Part shown: positions 45,623 through 56,664 of the stretch, piece by piece
Layout: the number at the start of each line of letters is the position of its first letter
How positions within the stretch are numbered: the first letter of the stretch is position 1
From: Uloborus plumipes
Taxonomy: Eukaryota; Arthropoda; Arachnida; Araneae; Uloboridae
DNA length: 64,000 nucleotides
Assembly: GCA_038373865.1 (NCBI GenBank)
Contig: JAXGGA010005525.1
Location: forward strand, 1-64,000
Reading direction: 5' to 3'
The notes under the pieces: model-generated
Seen by the model: only the letters and a program-made list of their open reading frames with translations
Database searches by the model: none
Told to the model about the DNA's origin: nothing
Made by a program: the position numbers and the translations under genes

Positions 45623-47041
45623 CACTGCTCGACATTGAAAATGCAACACCAAGAAGGAGTGGTCAGAAGTTCATGCAAATTTTACCGTAGACGCACGTCA
45701 CTGAGTTATGCAAATGATATGAAATGCGCAGCTCTCCGACGCACGTGAAGTAAGATATAAGAGAATGAAGTCGAAAAGTGGGCTATGTTCATGTTGGTTT
45801 TTCTGCCAGACTAATTATCGGAGAAATTTGGTTTTTGTCTCGAAGGATACGTGTGGTAGGAGGAAATGCCACGCCGTCCTCAACGAAGACACTTCCAGCA
45901 TATAGACGACTTTACAAGGGGTATGGTGATCGGACTGAGAAGGGGAGGTTGGTCCATACGTCAAATTGCAGCTGATACCCACATGGATGCAAACACTGTG
46001 CATCGGCTGTGTCGGAGATGGTTGGAAAGAGGAAATGTAGCCACATTGAGGGGTGCAGGTGCAGCCAGAGTGACGTCAGACCGCTTGGATCGACGGATTA
46101 ACCGACAAGCCGTGGTGGACCCGCAAGTCACTTGTACGTCGATTCTGCAGCACGTGTAAGGTACCCTGGATGTTCCTGTGTCGACCAGAACCATTTCCCG
46201 TCGACTGGTTGCAAGTGGCCTGCAATCACGGCGCCCGCTAAGAAGACTGCCATTGACCTCATAGCAAAGACTCCAACGTTTGGAATGGTGCCCGATCAGA
46301 GCGACGTGGATGGCAGAATGGCAAACCGTAGTGTTCTCAGATGAATTCCGCTTCTGTTTGTCCAGCGATAGTCATCGCATACGTGTGTGGCGTCGACGTG
46401 GAGAAAGATCGAATCCGGCAGTAACTGTGGAACGCCCCACAGCGCGACAACGTGGCATAATGGTTTGGGGCGCTATTGCATACAATTCCGTATCACCTCT
46501 AGTTCGTATTCGGGGCACTATGACGGCCCAACGATATGTAGATAATGTACTGCGGCCGGTGACAATCCCCTACCTTCAGGGTCTTCCAAATGCAATTTTT
46601 CAACAGGATAACGCCCGGCCTCACAATGCTCGAACCAGCCAACATGCTCTACGAGGTGTACAGATGCTTTCCTGGCACCATACTCTCCTGACTTGTCACC
46701 AATCGAACATGTGTGGGACGTGATTGGACGCCGTTTGCAGAACCTGTCACTGACTCGTTCAGAGGACGAACTGTGGCAAATGGTTGAAAGCGAATGGAGT
46801 GCCATCCCTCAGGACACCATCCGCAGGCTTATTGACTCCATGCCTAGACGTGTTTCTTCGTGCATCGCTGTCCGCGGTGGTCCTACTTCTTACTGAGCCG
46901 ACGCCGTCCTCGCTCTAAATTTTGCTTATTTATTTTGAAATAAATATCACTTATTGTTCCATGCTGTCTCTGTCTTCTTACCAAATTTCATCAATTTCTG
47001 ACCACTCCTTCTTGGTGTTGCATTTTCAATGTCGAGCAGTG
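45623..47041 (+). mobile_element. Tc1-like transposon with long TIRs, inactive
   Basis: The ends CACTGCTCGACATTGAAAAT continue as near-identical inverted repeats for over 45 bases (to GGAGTGGTCAGAA). TA at 45621-45622 and 47042-47043. 1419 bases. The single transposase gene has two stops and a frameshift. Confidence 0.93.
45866..46896 (+). pseudogene. Tc1-like transposase, two nonsense codons and a frameshift
   Basis: Starts MPRRPQRRHFQHIDDFTRGM, then WSIRQIAADTHMDANTVHRL (HTH). TAA at 46157-46159 and TAG at 46262-46264 interrupt the frame, which is otherwise continuous: TRTISRRLVASGLQSRRP, WCPIRATWMAEWQTVVFSDE (first D), GIMVWGAIAY, AIFQQDNARPH (second D). A one-base loss near 46677 shifts the frame; SPDLSPIEHVWDVIGRR (E) and the C-terminus RRVSSCIAVRGGPTSY follow. 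By my count about 32 residues separate the second D and E, allowing for the lost base. Confidence 0.93.
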
Positions 47042-47043
47042 TA

Positions 47044-48776
47044 TATACGTACAGTCAGGGGTCCAACTGGGGGCTTAATGGCTTAAACTATGAAATTGAT
47101 ATTTTTAGGGGATTGCTTATACGGGTATTTTCTCTTCTTTGGGGGGGAGGGGAAGCATCCCTAATTTTAGAGTAATAAACTATAAAATTGCTATTTTTAC
47201 AGTAGTGAACTGTAAAATTGCTAGTTTTACAGTTTACTACTGTGCATTTCAGTTTTAAATTGGAACCTCGGATGCGAGCATTATGCTGTAAAAACAACAG
47301 TTATTTTTTGGCAGTGCAAGAGTGAAATTAAAATTCAAAAGGTCTGCAGCTTCCCTACAAAATGAAGAGTGATAGTGGCTAGTCTCCACGACATTTGCCA
47401 AACATGTTCACTAAAATATGATATACTTAATTTTTAGTATTTAGCTAAAGGAAAAGTTACATTTGTACCTCTGTACCCATGTCTCCTCTATCGGCGTTGC
47501 ACTAATCAGGAATTTCTCCTCTTTTTAACCCAAACATAAATGAGCTGGTCAAGTTCCTAATTTTATTTAACTATAAAACTTATTCAAACGTAAAATTCGC
47601 TTATATATAACTGTTTTTTTATGTGCTTTTATATAAAAGTTACCATTTGTATTTACTATTGTAATTAGTTTTACCATTTGTATTTTAGTACAAAGTTTTT
47701 GAGTGTACTGCAAATTATTTGCACTCGTAGTCTCACGAGTGTGAGTAAAGTTATGATTTAGCTTAATTTTAATTAAATAAATTAAAAAATACATTGCTCT
47801 TTTTGATTCTGTTTATTAGAATAGTTGAACAATACGTTTATAAGCTCGAGCAAAGCTCTTATAAAATAATGCATACTTGCATCATGGAATATTTTCCAGA
47901 ATATCTCCTGACATTAAACGGCAATGAACAACTGCAGTAAATCCACTATCAGCGAAAATTTATCATCTATTTCTGAGGATTGTTCCCGTACAGCGCTGAA
48001 CAGATTTCCAAATACCTTTCGATATAAACGCCAGCTATTTATTTAACACTTAAGCCTCACCAATTAGCCATATCTCTGAATATCTTGTTTGATCTTCAGA
48101 TAGCGAGGAACGAAATCTCGAAAGCTATTGAAAGAGCATTGTCAGATCTTTTGAATCTCTAAATGTTGGAAATCTATTCGATGGTTGATATTTATGATCC
48201 TATATATCGCATGTGATACATTATGTGGTCAGGTTAATTGCTTCAGGGAGGAAAAAATATTAAATATCTTTTTGAAATATTTCTAAAAATGATTAATACA
48301 GTATAGGAACTTGTGCTTTTGAAATGTTTAAATCAACCGAAACTGTGGATCGCGATCCCAGATGGGATCTTAAAGCGTTTCTCGTGGGGTCTCAATATTA
48401 CCCTTACTTTTGAAATGCTTAAAAATGCACGATTTTAAAACTGCAGCATGAGAAAATAAATAAAATCATTTTTATTTTCTTTGTAGCGATGTTAATTAAG
48501 ATTTATTTTATTAATAAAAGTATACTGTTAAAAATGTTGTTTCAACAGTTGTCATTAAGATTCCGGTTTCATTAATAGCTAATTGTATTATGTGCTAGTT
48601 TTAGTAAGTTCGCAAAAATTTATTTATCAGTATTTATATTTACCACACAGATAAATGGTGAATCGGAAAATGAGTATTTGAGCGCGAAAATTTTGAAAGT
48701 GTATAAATAGCTAAGGAAAATTATAGTTGCTACTATTTTCTGATCTTTACAGTTGTGTGTTACATGGGTCATTTTC
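47044..48776. other. No intact gene; possible hAT scrap at 48340-48400
   Basis: CAGTTTTACAGT-like direct and inverted short repeats lie at 47190-47240. AACTGTGGATCGCGATCCC at about 48344 resembles the internal edge of hAT elements with GTGGGTCGCGACCC motifs. Otherwise plain A/T-rich sequence. Confidence 0.35.
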
Positions 48777-49826
48777 AAAATTTGCTTACATTTGCCGCCC
48801 GGAGGTTAAAAAGACGATTTTAAAGCATAACTTACATTTTAAATTCAATGCGAACAATTATTTTCTGCAAGAAATACCCCGAAAAAAATTCTATCACTCA
48901 AAAAATTATTGAAATTCATTTGTTTATTTTTATATAAGTCTTTAAAAATGAGAATCAGGGCAAAAACGCTTGCCCATTTCCAATATTCGCAAGTTCAACT
49001 AGTTGTTTTATATACTTAATTGTATGAAAAAGTATATAAAACAAATTATTTTTATATATTGACTATTAGTATATGATATTCATAATAAATATTGACAATA
49101 GTAATTTTTTTTCATTAAGAAATGTATGAATATATTTTGTCCGGCAGTTCTTGTCAAGTTCGTTACCCTGAGATTATTTGAGCTAAAAAAGGTATTTATT
49201 GCAGTCAAAAGATGGTAACACGTATTCAGTTAACTTAACAAACTAGTGACGTAACTATTTCGTACCATTTTGTTTTCCTGAGTCGAGAAGTATTGCTGTG
49301 GCGTTTCGCACAAGATTTCTTCCAGGTGCGTATTTTTATTCTTTGTCAAGTCTGTTACCAAAGATTTTAGTATTAATTTTTACTTTTCTCAACTTTTACC
49401 CCGAAATATTGTTCATTATACAACTCTAAGAAAATGCATATTGTTGTTCAATTTTTAAATTCGACAACCTAGCCATAATTTGACATTTTGGTTGAAATGT
49501 CAAGTCCGTTACTGGTCAAATCCGTTACCAAATGTCAAGTCCTTTACCATACAGTTTTTGATCAATATTTTAATGATCGCAAACATCATTTTAAGCTTCA
49601 GGGATACAAATAATTTCAAATGAAGTTGGTTCTAGGCACTATGATATAGTTTAAAAGTGAGATTTCATATCGATTTTGTATGTTAACGGACGACAATTTT
49701 CCTTGCGACTTAAAGTTTTTCAACAGCATTTGAATAGGGTGAGTTCTGCTAAGTGCGTCCACGGGGTAGGTGCGAACACTAGAAAGGTACTCCTTCGATA
49801 TCTCCCCCCCCCTTGGCGATATTTGA

Positions 49827-49897
49827 AAAACATTCGCCAATTGTGGCGATAAATGTTCACGAAAAACATTCGCCAACAGTGGCGATAAATGTTCACG
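49827..49897. repeat. Two 35-bp tandem copies (AAAAACATTCGCCAA...GTGGCG)
   Basis: AAAACATTCGCCAA(T/C)(T/A)GTGGCGATAAATGTTCACG appears twice in a row; each unit contains a GCCA...TGGC dyad. Confidence 0.75.
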
Positions 49898-50037
49898 TAC
49901 AATAGCCCTGATCCAACCATGACGTTATCATTTGTCATCATTTGCCATGCGCTGTGATATTGTGAAGTGGCAACCATAAAGCAAGGAAAAGCAATTTGAA
50001 GTAAGTCTTTCGCACGTGTCCGTCCGCGGTGAAGGAA

Positions 50038-51307
50038 GGTGCAGGTATGTTCTGCTCTTAGGAAGATTTTAACTTAATAAAAACTTGAACACTCTAAGAT
50101 AAAGTTTCAATTCAAACTTTATTTTAGAGTGTTCTTGTTTTTAGTGAATTTAATTTTCTATTTAATATAAAAGGTAACCAAAATGAGTTCTGTTTATAGT
50201 GTAGTTGAAAAGTATCAAGTTAAATTTTTGAATGAATCATCATTTTCTTTTTCGGGGGGTCGTTCAACTTTTGGACGTACGGGGGTAGCAAATAGGTTTT
50301 TTATTTTTAAATTAATTGAACATAAAGATATTTTTATTGAATTTTTGAGGGAAGTAGGATTATTAAAAAGTGAGATATTTTGTACCCAATGCAATTCTTT
50401 AATGAAAATAAAAAACAAAAAGAATACTTCAGACGGCTATGTTTTTGTATGCCGAAAAGTAGTAGATGGGAAAGTTTGTGGGAAGGAAGCTAGCATTAGA
50501 TGGGGCTCATGGTTTACACTAAGCAAATTGAAATTGGAAGAAATATTTTTTTTTTTAACATATGAAATCATTATAGGAACTAAAACAGCGGACATTGAAA
50601 AGCAGTATTTTTTTGCATCACAAACTTTAACAGACTGGCGAAATTACATTAATGAAGAGATAGTAAATTACATAGAGTTACATTCTGAAAAAAATAGGGG
50701 GGGGGGGTGATAAAATTGTTGAAATTGACGAATCGAAATTCGGAAAACGCAAATATAATAGAGGGCACGCAGTTGAAGGGCAATGGGTTTTTGGGGGAAT
50801 CGAAAGGGGTTCTGGTAAAATGTTTTTAGTTGCTGTTGGTGATAAGACGAGGGAGACATTGATTCCGATAATAGAGCAGTGGATTGTGCCGGGTACAACT
50901 GTACACTCTGATCGATGGAAAGCATATGACAGGTTAGGAGAAGAGGGTTTTAGGCATTTTTCTGTAAATCATAAACTTAATTTCGTTGATCCAGATACAA
51001 GCGGCCACACAAACACAATAGAATCGGCATGGAGATGCGTTAAAAGCACCTTACCAACTTATAATCGTTTAGGGGGGTTTAAATGCTATCTAGCTTATTA
51101 TTTATTTAAAAAAAATTGTGAAATACGAAATGAAGATATGTTTAATAAATTTATCGATATAGTCAGGGGTATTAATTGGCAAGATTATGAAATTAAAAAT
51201 AAAAATCTTCAATAAAAAAAAATTTCAGGTTTTTTCAATTTTACAAAATAAGGTTTTTGAGCAAAAAAAATTGAATTATTTTCCTAAGAGCAAAACATAC
51301 CTGCACC
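50038..51307 (+). mobile_element. Merlin-type (IS1595-like) transposon, 1270 bp
   Basis: The left GGTGCAGGTATGTTCTGCTC and minus-strand right GGTGCAGGTATGTTTTGCTC continue as inverted repeats for about 27 bases (to TTAGGAA). It encloses a Merlin transposase. Merlin elements usually make 8-9 bp duplications, but none is clear here (flanks GTGAAGGAA and ACTTATTAT). Confidence 0.85.
50183..51215 (+). pseudogene. Merlin transposase (ISXO2-like DDE), one homopolymer frameshift
   Basis: The N-terminal half (50183-50710) has a zinc-ribbon-like pattern: CTQC, then VFVCRK and GKVCGKEASI, followed by WGSWFTLSKLKLEEI and a helical region ending LTDWRNYINEE. An A7-T-A-G11 tract at 50689-50707 breaks the frame. 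Beyond it, the next frame reads VEIDESKFGKRKYNRGHAVE (first D), WVFGGIERGSGKMFLVAVGD, TTVHSDRWKAYDRL (second D) and HTNTIESAWRCVKSTLP (E), with the C-terminus at 51215. Apart from the tract, all catalytic landmarks of the IS1595/Merlin family are present. The frameshift could be real or a homopolymer sequencing error; if an error, this is an intact gene of about 344 residues. Confidence 0.88.
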
Positions 51308-52599
51308 ACTTATTATAATCGCGCGGAAGTTGAAAACAAAAAAAGGTAAGTGAACTAAAAATTACTTTTTAATGGTGTATTGTGTTAATATTTATATGTT
51401 AATCTGAAATTTGAATTTATGTATTATGTTAATCTGAATTTTTCCAGTTGGCGTCAAAAGCTTATCGCTAAGAACGTTGTACGATGTTTTTTGCCGTACA
51501 TCGAAGGCTTGGCGATGCTCTTTTGGCGCCAACAGAAAAAAGTCGCCAAGAGGGGGTAAGTCAGATTTGTTCCTATCATGATAAATTTTTTTTTTGCTCT
51601 TTATTTTGTGTTTTTTCTTACTGCTGCTGATTCTAATAAGAAACATATTTTAAAACCGTATTTATTCAAAAAAAAAAGAAAGATAAAAAAACCAGTTGTT
51701 CACTCAGGTCACCTAACGATCTACTATACAAATAGAACTGAAGAAAATCACAGGGGTACTCACTTACATCAACGCTATTGAACGCACATGTCTCATCTTA
51801 CATTTAAGAAGGGGTAAGTGCGAACCCTGGCTTAAACACAGACTGATTAATGCATTAAACCAAAGTAAACTATGTATATTATAAGTGATTATTACTAAAT
51901 AAAAACAACGTACATTTGCTAACTTGGTCTTATTAAAAGGACAAAGGAAGAATCACAGACACAACTCTCTCAATCTTCAAATCACAGTTGTTTGTAAGAC
52001 ACGTGGGATATCACTGATTGCGTTTCATCCATGCAAACAAGTGCTGATCTCTAGTATGAGGAATTATCCCAAGGCAACTACCTAACATATTTAATATGTG
52101 CCAGAAGTTTTTTCCTGCTCATATTCGCATAATTTAAGGTGGACGCACTTACCCCGCTAGGAAGGGAAAGTGCGTACCTTAGAATAGGTGTCATAAACCA
52201 GGTCACAAAACCTATGCTCATGGTTTATTTGACATATTATATGCTTGAAAATCTTAGTAAAGGATCTGGAAAGAAAACTTAAAAAAAATTGTGAGTGTAC
52301 AAGATTTTTCAACAGAGCAGCATCCTTTAGAACATGAACTTTGAAAAAGAAAGGGTACGCACTTACCAGAACTCAACCTACTTAATTATGCATCAAAGTG
52401 TACAACCAATTACTTTTTCATACACCTAAAATATGTGACAAAACATCTTTTAGTGATTCTAACAAAAAATAGCAAGTTAAAAAAATTACTTAAAAATTCT
52501 GAAATGTAAGCATATGGTGAAAATGACGCACATACATTATTAAGGATAAATGAAGTGTCTTAAGTACTATGATGAGTTATCATGTAAAACGTGTGCAAT

Positions 52600-52672
52600 A
52601 TGTGTATAGTTCTATATATTGAGGGGGGATGTTTAATTGGCCTAAAAGGGGTTGCAACGTAAAAAAAGTTGG
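52600..52672. mobile_element. Possible hAT terminal fragment
   Basis: AAAGTTGGGAACCACC at about 52665 resembles the right end of hAT elements starting CAGTGGTTCCCAAC. The matching left end may be the scrap at about 48344, which would put the nest above inside it. Not demonstrable by eye. Confidence 0.3.
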
Positions 52673-52689
52673 GAACCACCTGTTAAAAA

Positions 52690-54223
52690 AAAAAAATAAC
52701 AACGAACGTAGTAAAGCCCAAATTTGCAACGAAATTAGGAAGGTATTTTCTATTGGTAAAAGATGCAAAGCATAGATTTTCAAAGACAACTCTCTGCTTT
52801 GGGCAGAATTTCTCAAAAATTTCAAGTAAAAAGTTGTTCGCGCAGATTGAAACAAATAAGTTTTTGTCGCGAAAGTTACAAGGCATAAATTTGCTACGAG
52901 TTCTGTAACAGGCTAATTTTTCTGCTGATCGTAAATTAAATTTGTGGTGAACATTACAAGGTACATGTAATTTTCACCACAAAATTCGTAACCAAAATTC
53001 GGCATTGAAAAATTGAAATAGTTAGTGATAAATACACCAAGAAACTTGCAAACATACTTTTTAATGAAATTCTGAAATTTACAGTCGCCAGAAAAGTACT
53101 ATCTTTTAAAACAAGCCATTTAGCCAAAAGGGGTAGAAAATCTTGCATTTACCTCATACGTTGTCATTAGCGTTCCAGTGACTTAAATTCACTTTTGCTT
53201 TTTCTCATAAATGTGATTCGTGAAATAACCAAAACTTAATTGTTTTTGTTTGTTCTGTTAATTGTTTTTTTAATTAAAGAGTATGCTGTCGAAGATTTTC
53301 AAGATCTTGCCAATTAGTATTAAATGTTGTTTTGCATGCAAAGATGGCACGGAAACGTTTTACTGAAATCGATTTTGTGAAACACAAGCTAGCTGTTCAG
53401 TTAATAGATAATCATTTCTTAGTCTTTCAAAACTGCAGGAAAGCATTACATTTGCAACTGTAAGATGTCATGAAAGAATGAGTGAAATCTGATTTAAAGG
53501 AAAAGTAAAACTTTAATAGCATAATCATACCGGTAATATTAATACGAAGGAAGGCAAAAATCTTTTAATTAATTAAAATACATATTGATCAAAAGACAAT
53601 GTACTAGACCCAATTGACAATGATGGTGAAAGTCGGATATGTGTAAGTTTAGAGAAGGACTGGACATATATTTCAATAATAACTGGTTCATTCCAAATCT
53701 AATCAACCGAAAAACGGTTTGAATATAAAGGATATCAGTTTTTGAGAATTTTTTCATGCGTTATTCATCACCAAAGCAAAAAAAAAAGAAAAAAAGTCAA
53801 AATTACTTTTTATGACTAAAGGTTTTGAGTTCAGTTCTTTAAAATTACAAAATGCGAAAAATACTGTAAAGGTTTTGTGCTTTTAAAACAACTGTAAAAA
53901 GAATCTTTTTGAAATAAAGGAAAAAATTGTTTTTTTAAAATGTATATTTTTTAAAAGAACTTTTAGATTTTTGAAAAAAATTCAAATCTCGACAGTTAAA
54001 ATCATTTAGGACGTCCTTTGAAAAACCTTCAAAAGCAGAAAAGGATGGCATAGCCATTTGCCAAAAATATTTTGTTATAAAGTTACTTCAGAGTGTTGTC
54101 AAATTTTTGCAAATCCTAAAAATCTAATATTCCTTTTTTTTAAATCACTGAACAATCATTGAAACAAGTACTATCAATTTCTAAACTATCAGAGCACAGA
54201 TTATTAGTTGATTTTATATGGAA
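52690..54223. other. No recognisable gene
   Basis: A/T-rich. Minus-strand frames at 52580-52855, 52683-52886, 52954-53148 and 53569-53757 have no family motif. Confidence 0.45.
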
Positions 54224-55018
54224 CTAGCTGACCCGGCGAACTCTGTTCCGCCTTAAAGGCTATAAATAAGAAAAATTTTGAATTTATTAAGTTTTTTATT
54301 ATTAGAAAACACAAAAAAAAATTAAGTACCTACATTAATCATTCATTATTGTTTCTGTATTTTAGTACATAGGTTGCTCTTCACTAAAGTACCTTGTGAT
54401 GCACAACATTTTTTGTTTTATTATCAGGCCCAAAAAGAAACAACGCAGATGGTCTTCTGACCCGTAAACATGCCACATATAATTGACCATAGGAAAAACA
54501 GTGATTTTCTAGATTCAAACCACAAACTTTTAAGGATTGGCCTTGTGATTTGTTAAAGGTCATGACAAATGCAAGACGGATCGGAAATTGAAGTCTTTTA
54601 ATTTCAAACGGCATATCGGTTGGGATCATCGGGATCTTAGGAATGAGCAATCGTTTCTGACAGCTTATCACATATAAATTTCAAAGGAAGTAACGCGTTT
54701 GTTTATAATTTTTTTCACGAAAAAGTCAAATAACACTCAACGCACCGCTAACTTACAACCTGTTTACTGCTTTCCGGAACCTGCCAGAACGTGTGCTTTA
54801 TGTCTCTCAGCCATGGAGGTGTCCAAAAAAGGCTTAGTAAAAAGGCTTAGTCAATAAGACAGTTTTTCTATTTATGTAACTGACACATTTTAATTATAGC
54901 CTATGTCCGTCTCCTGGCTCTAAGCTACCTACCCACCAATTTTTAGCCATATCGGTACAGCCGTTCTTGAGTTATAAATAGTGTAACTAACACGACTTTC
55001 TTTTATATATATATAAGA
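54224..55018 (-). mobile_element. Truncated Helitron with both ends
   Basis: Minus strand: TC start at 55018 (TCTTATATATATATAAAAGA, then AAAGTCGTGTTAGTTACAC and CAAGAACGGCTGTACCGATA), a short helicase fragment, and a 3' end with GGAACAGAGTTCGCCGGGTC followed by AGCTAG before T at 54224. The 5' and 3' ends both have the form I know from arthropod Helitrons. Most of the Rep/helicase protein has been deleted between 5' leader and helicase tail. Confidence 0.85.
54384..54662 (-). pseudogene. C-terminal fragment of Helitron PIF1-like helicase
   Basis: The minus-strand frame reads RLLIPKIPMIPTDMPFEIKR, LQFPIRLAFVMTFNKSQGQS, LKVCGLNLENHCFSYGQLYV, ACLRVRRPSALFLFGPDNKT, KNVVHHKVL. This is the conserved last 90 or so residues of Helitron helicases (NKSQGQ and YVACSR motifs; here S changed to L). 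The Rep domain and the rest of the helicase are missing, so it is a remnant that could not transpose itself. Confidence 0.92.
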
Positions 55019-55137
55019 TAAGATAGAATAGTAGTAAGAAGAACAACCTCTTTAACTGCAGTGCAGGAGCTATCCCATCAAGCCCTTTCTACCTCTCAGC
55101 CTCAGAGGCGTAAAAACTCTTAACTGACAATCGTTTC

Positions 55138-55494
55138 TGACAGCTTATCACATATAATTTTAAAGGAAATAACGCGTTTGTTTATAATTTACTTCACAAA
55201 AAAGTCAAATAACACTCAACGCACCGCTAACTTACAACCTGTTTGCTGCGCACCGGCAGCTTTCAGAACGTGTGTTTTATGTCGCTCAGCCATGGAGGTG
55301 TCAAAAAAAGGCTTAGTAAAAAGGCTTAGTCAATAAGACAGTTTTTCTATTTATGTAACTGACACATTTTAATTATAGCCTATGTCCGTCTCCTGGCTCT
55401 AAGCTACCTACCCACCAATTTTTAGCCATATCGGTACAGCCGTTCTTGAGTTATAAATAGTGTAACTAACACGACTTTCTTTTATATATATAGA
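55138..55494 (-). mobile_element. Second copy of the Helitron 5' region
   Basis: Nearly identical to 54648-55018, including TCTATATATATAAAAGAAAG at 55494 and the shared CAGCCATGGAGGTGTC and CGTCTCCTGGCTC segments. It lacks the helicase tail and the 3' end. A 119-base unrelated spacer (55019-55137) separates the copies. Confidence 0.88.
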
Positions 55495-55779
55495 TGATAA
55501 GGCTTTGTAAGCTCTAAAACTGGTGAACTCGTTCGATGCCTACTGGAGATTTAAGAAGACAAACTTTTAACGAAATTTTGAAGCGTCTAAAAACCAGTAA
55601 AATCTGCTATTAAAAAAAAAACAAAAAAAAAAAAAGAGAATTTATTATTCATATTTTTTGACTTATGAAAGTTTTGCAACCGTTATGCTACGTTCATGCT
55701 TTATAAAAACCTGCAGTTGTGCCTGTCGACTTTAAAGATATCTAGGAAACGAAGGCGTTGATTTACGGGTGTAAGAAAA

Positions 55780-55900
55780 AAAGATAAGATCTGAAATAGG
55801 TCTGTGATTTTGGGCGGTCAGGTGGTGGCAATTTTCTCCTCGCTTTGAGAAATAAATGTATTTACATATATGTGGACGTGGTTCTGATGCTTTTGATAGA
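55780..55900. mobile_element. Fragment related to the hAT MITE at 62016-62921
   Basis: CTCCTCGCTTTGAGAAATAA...TGTGGACGTGGTTCTG matches CTCCTGGCTTTGAGAAACCA and ATGGGCGTGGTTTGTTG on either side of the insertion at 62091-62806. It therefore shows the uninterrupted arrangement. Boundaries uncertain. Confidence 0.5.
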
Positions 55901-56145
55901 ATAAATAGCTCCATTATTGGTTGCGTTGATTTGAAATTGCTGCAATTGTTAACGCACGAACTTGCGTATTATTAAAAATGAACCTTTGATTGCTTAGTGT
56001 CATAAATTAGATTTTTACCTATTTTTTTCAGTATTTACATGGTAATATTGGAAATACTTTGATGGACGATAATTGATGGCTAAATCATTCTGGATCGATA
56101 AATCAGAGATACTGTCCACTTAAGGGTGATGGCGCTACCCTTAAA

Positions 56146-56664
56146 ATGCTTCGGAGCGCCTCCTCCAAGAACGACTTTTTCAAAAAGATATCAACAACAC
56201 TATTCAATCACATCTCCGGCCTCAAATCTTTAAAGACTCAGTCTGCGTCAATAAACCTTTCCTTGTGGTCACCCCTAGATAAAATACTTCTTTGGCAATG
56301 CAGGAATCTTAAGACTCCATTGGCTTCATGTTTTAACGACATGAAAACAATAGTATACAAGCTTGACCATCAGTATCACACTGTAGACTGTAGCTGTAAT
56401 CAACATACTGTTCGATTGTCTACCAAACTCAAAAGACTGATTTTATTGCTCAATCAATCTCTAACCGTGAAGAAAATGGTTACCTTAGTGCAAATTATAA
56501 ATTGCAAATTTTTAATCCAACGTTTTTTTAGCACTAATCCACAGGGAAATTGTAGACTCGGGTTTCGGCGTTACAAGGAACGCCTTTTTCAATGCGAAAA
56601 ACTTGGAGCTTATGGATGCACACATTCAGAACTAACAAGCATTAATGTGGTGCTAACTGTATAA
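56146..56664 (+). other. Unrecognised 172-codon open frame
   Basis: The longest non-transposase frame in this part. It starts MLRSASSKNDFFKKISTTLF, has a Cys/His patch (VDCSCNQHTVRL) and a later FFSTNPQGNCRLGFRRYKER. I recognise no domain. There is no poly-A signal or splice context I can argue for. It could be a fragment of an old transposon protein, an exon, or chance. Confidence 0.2.

Larger units (their letters stand above)
49737..52378. mobile_element. TA-target element, GGGTGAGTTCTG ends
   Basis: TA flanks (49735-49736 and 52379-52380). The left GGGTGAGTTCTGCTAAGTGC and minus-strand right GGTTGAGTTCTGGTAAGTGC are inverted repeats. The copy at 26.7 kb has a single TA at the matching place, proving the insertion and its 2-bp duplication. 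GGGGTAAGTGCG-like motifs recur at about 49760, 51554, 51812 and, inverted, 52140-52180. A Merlin element lies inside. Confidence 0.85.
48777..52528. mobile_element. Second GGTCATTTTCA element, inverted relative to 26527-27644, invaded
   Basis: 48777-49736 matches the reverse complement of about 26690-27644, and 52379-52528 matches the reverse complement of 26527-26685. The two parts are separated by a 2.64-kb insertion. The flanking duplication is poor (TACATG versus CACATA). Comparing the two copies gives the empty site for the insertion. Confidence 0.85.

Noticed and set aside
50183..51215. Bacterial contamination because the protein resembles IS1595 transposases
   Set aside because: It is flanked by eukaryotic nested elements whose second copy lies 22 kb away in the same window; Merlin is a known animal superfamily.
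50038..52378. The GGGTGAGTTCTG element being the Merlin itself
   Set aside because: It duplicates TA, not 8-9 bp, and a separate inner pair of GGTGCAGGTATG ends tightly brackets the transposase.
48330..52672. A large hAT element enclosing the Merlin nest
   Set aside because: Only vague end-like motifs at about 48344 and 52665; no TSD and no clean terminus.
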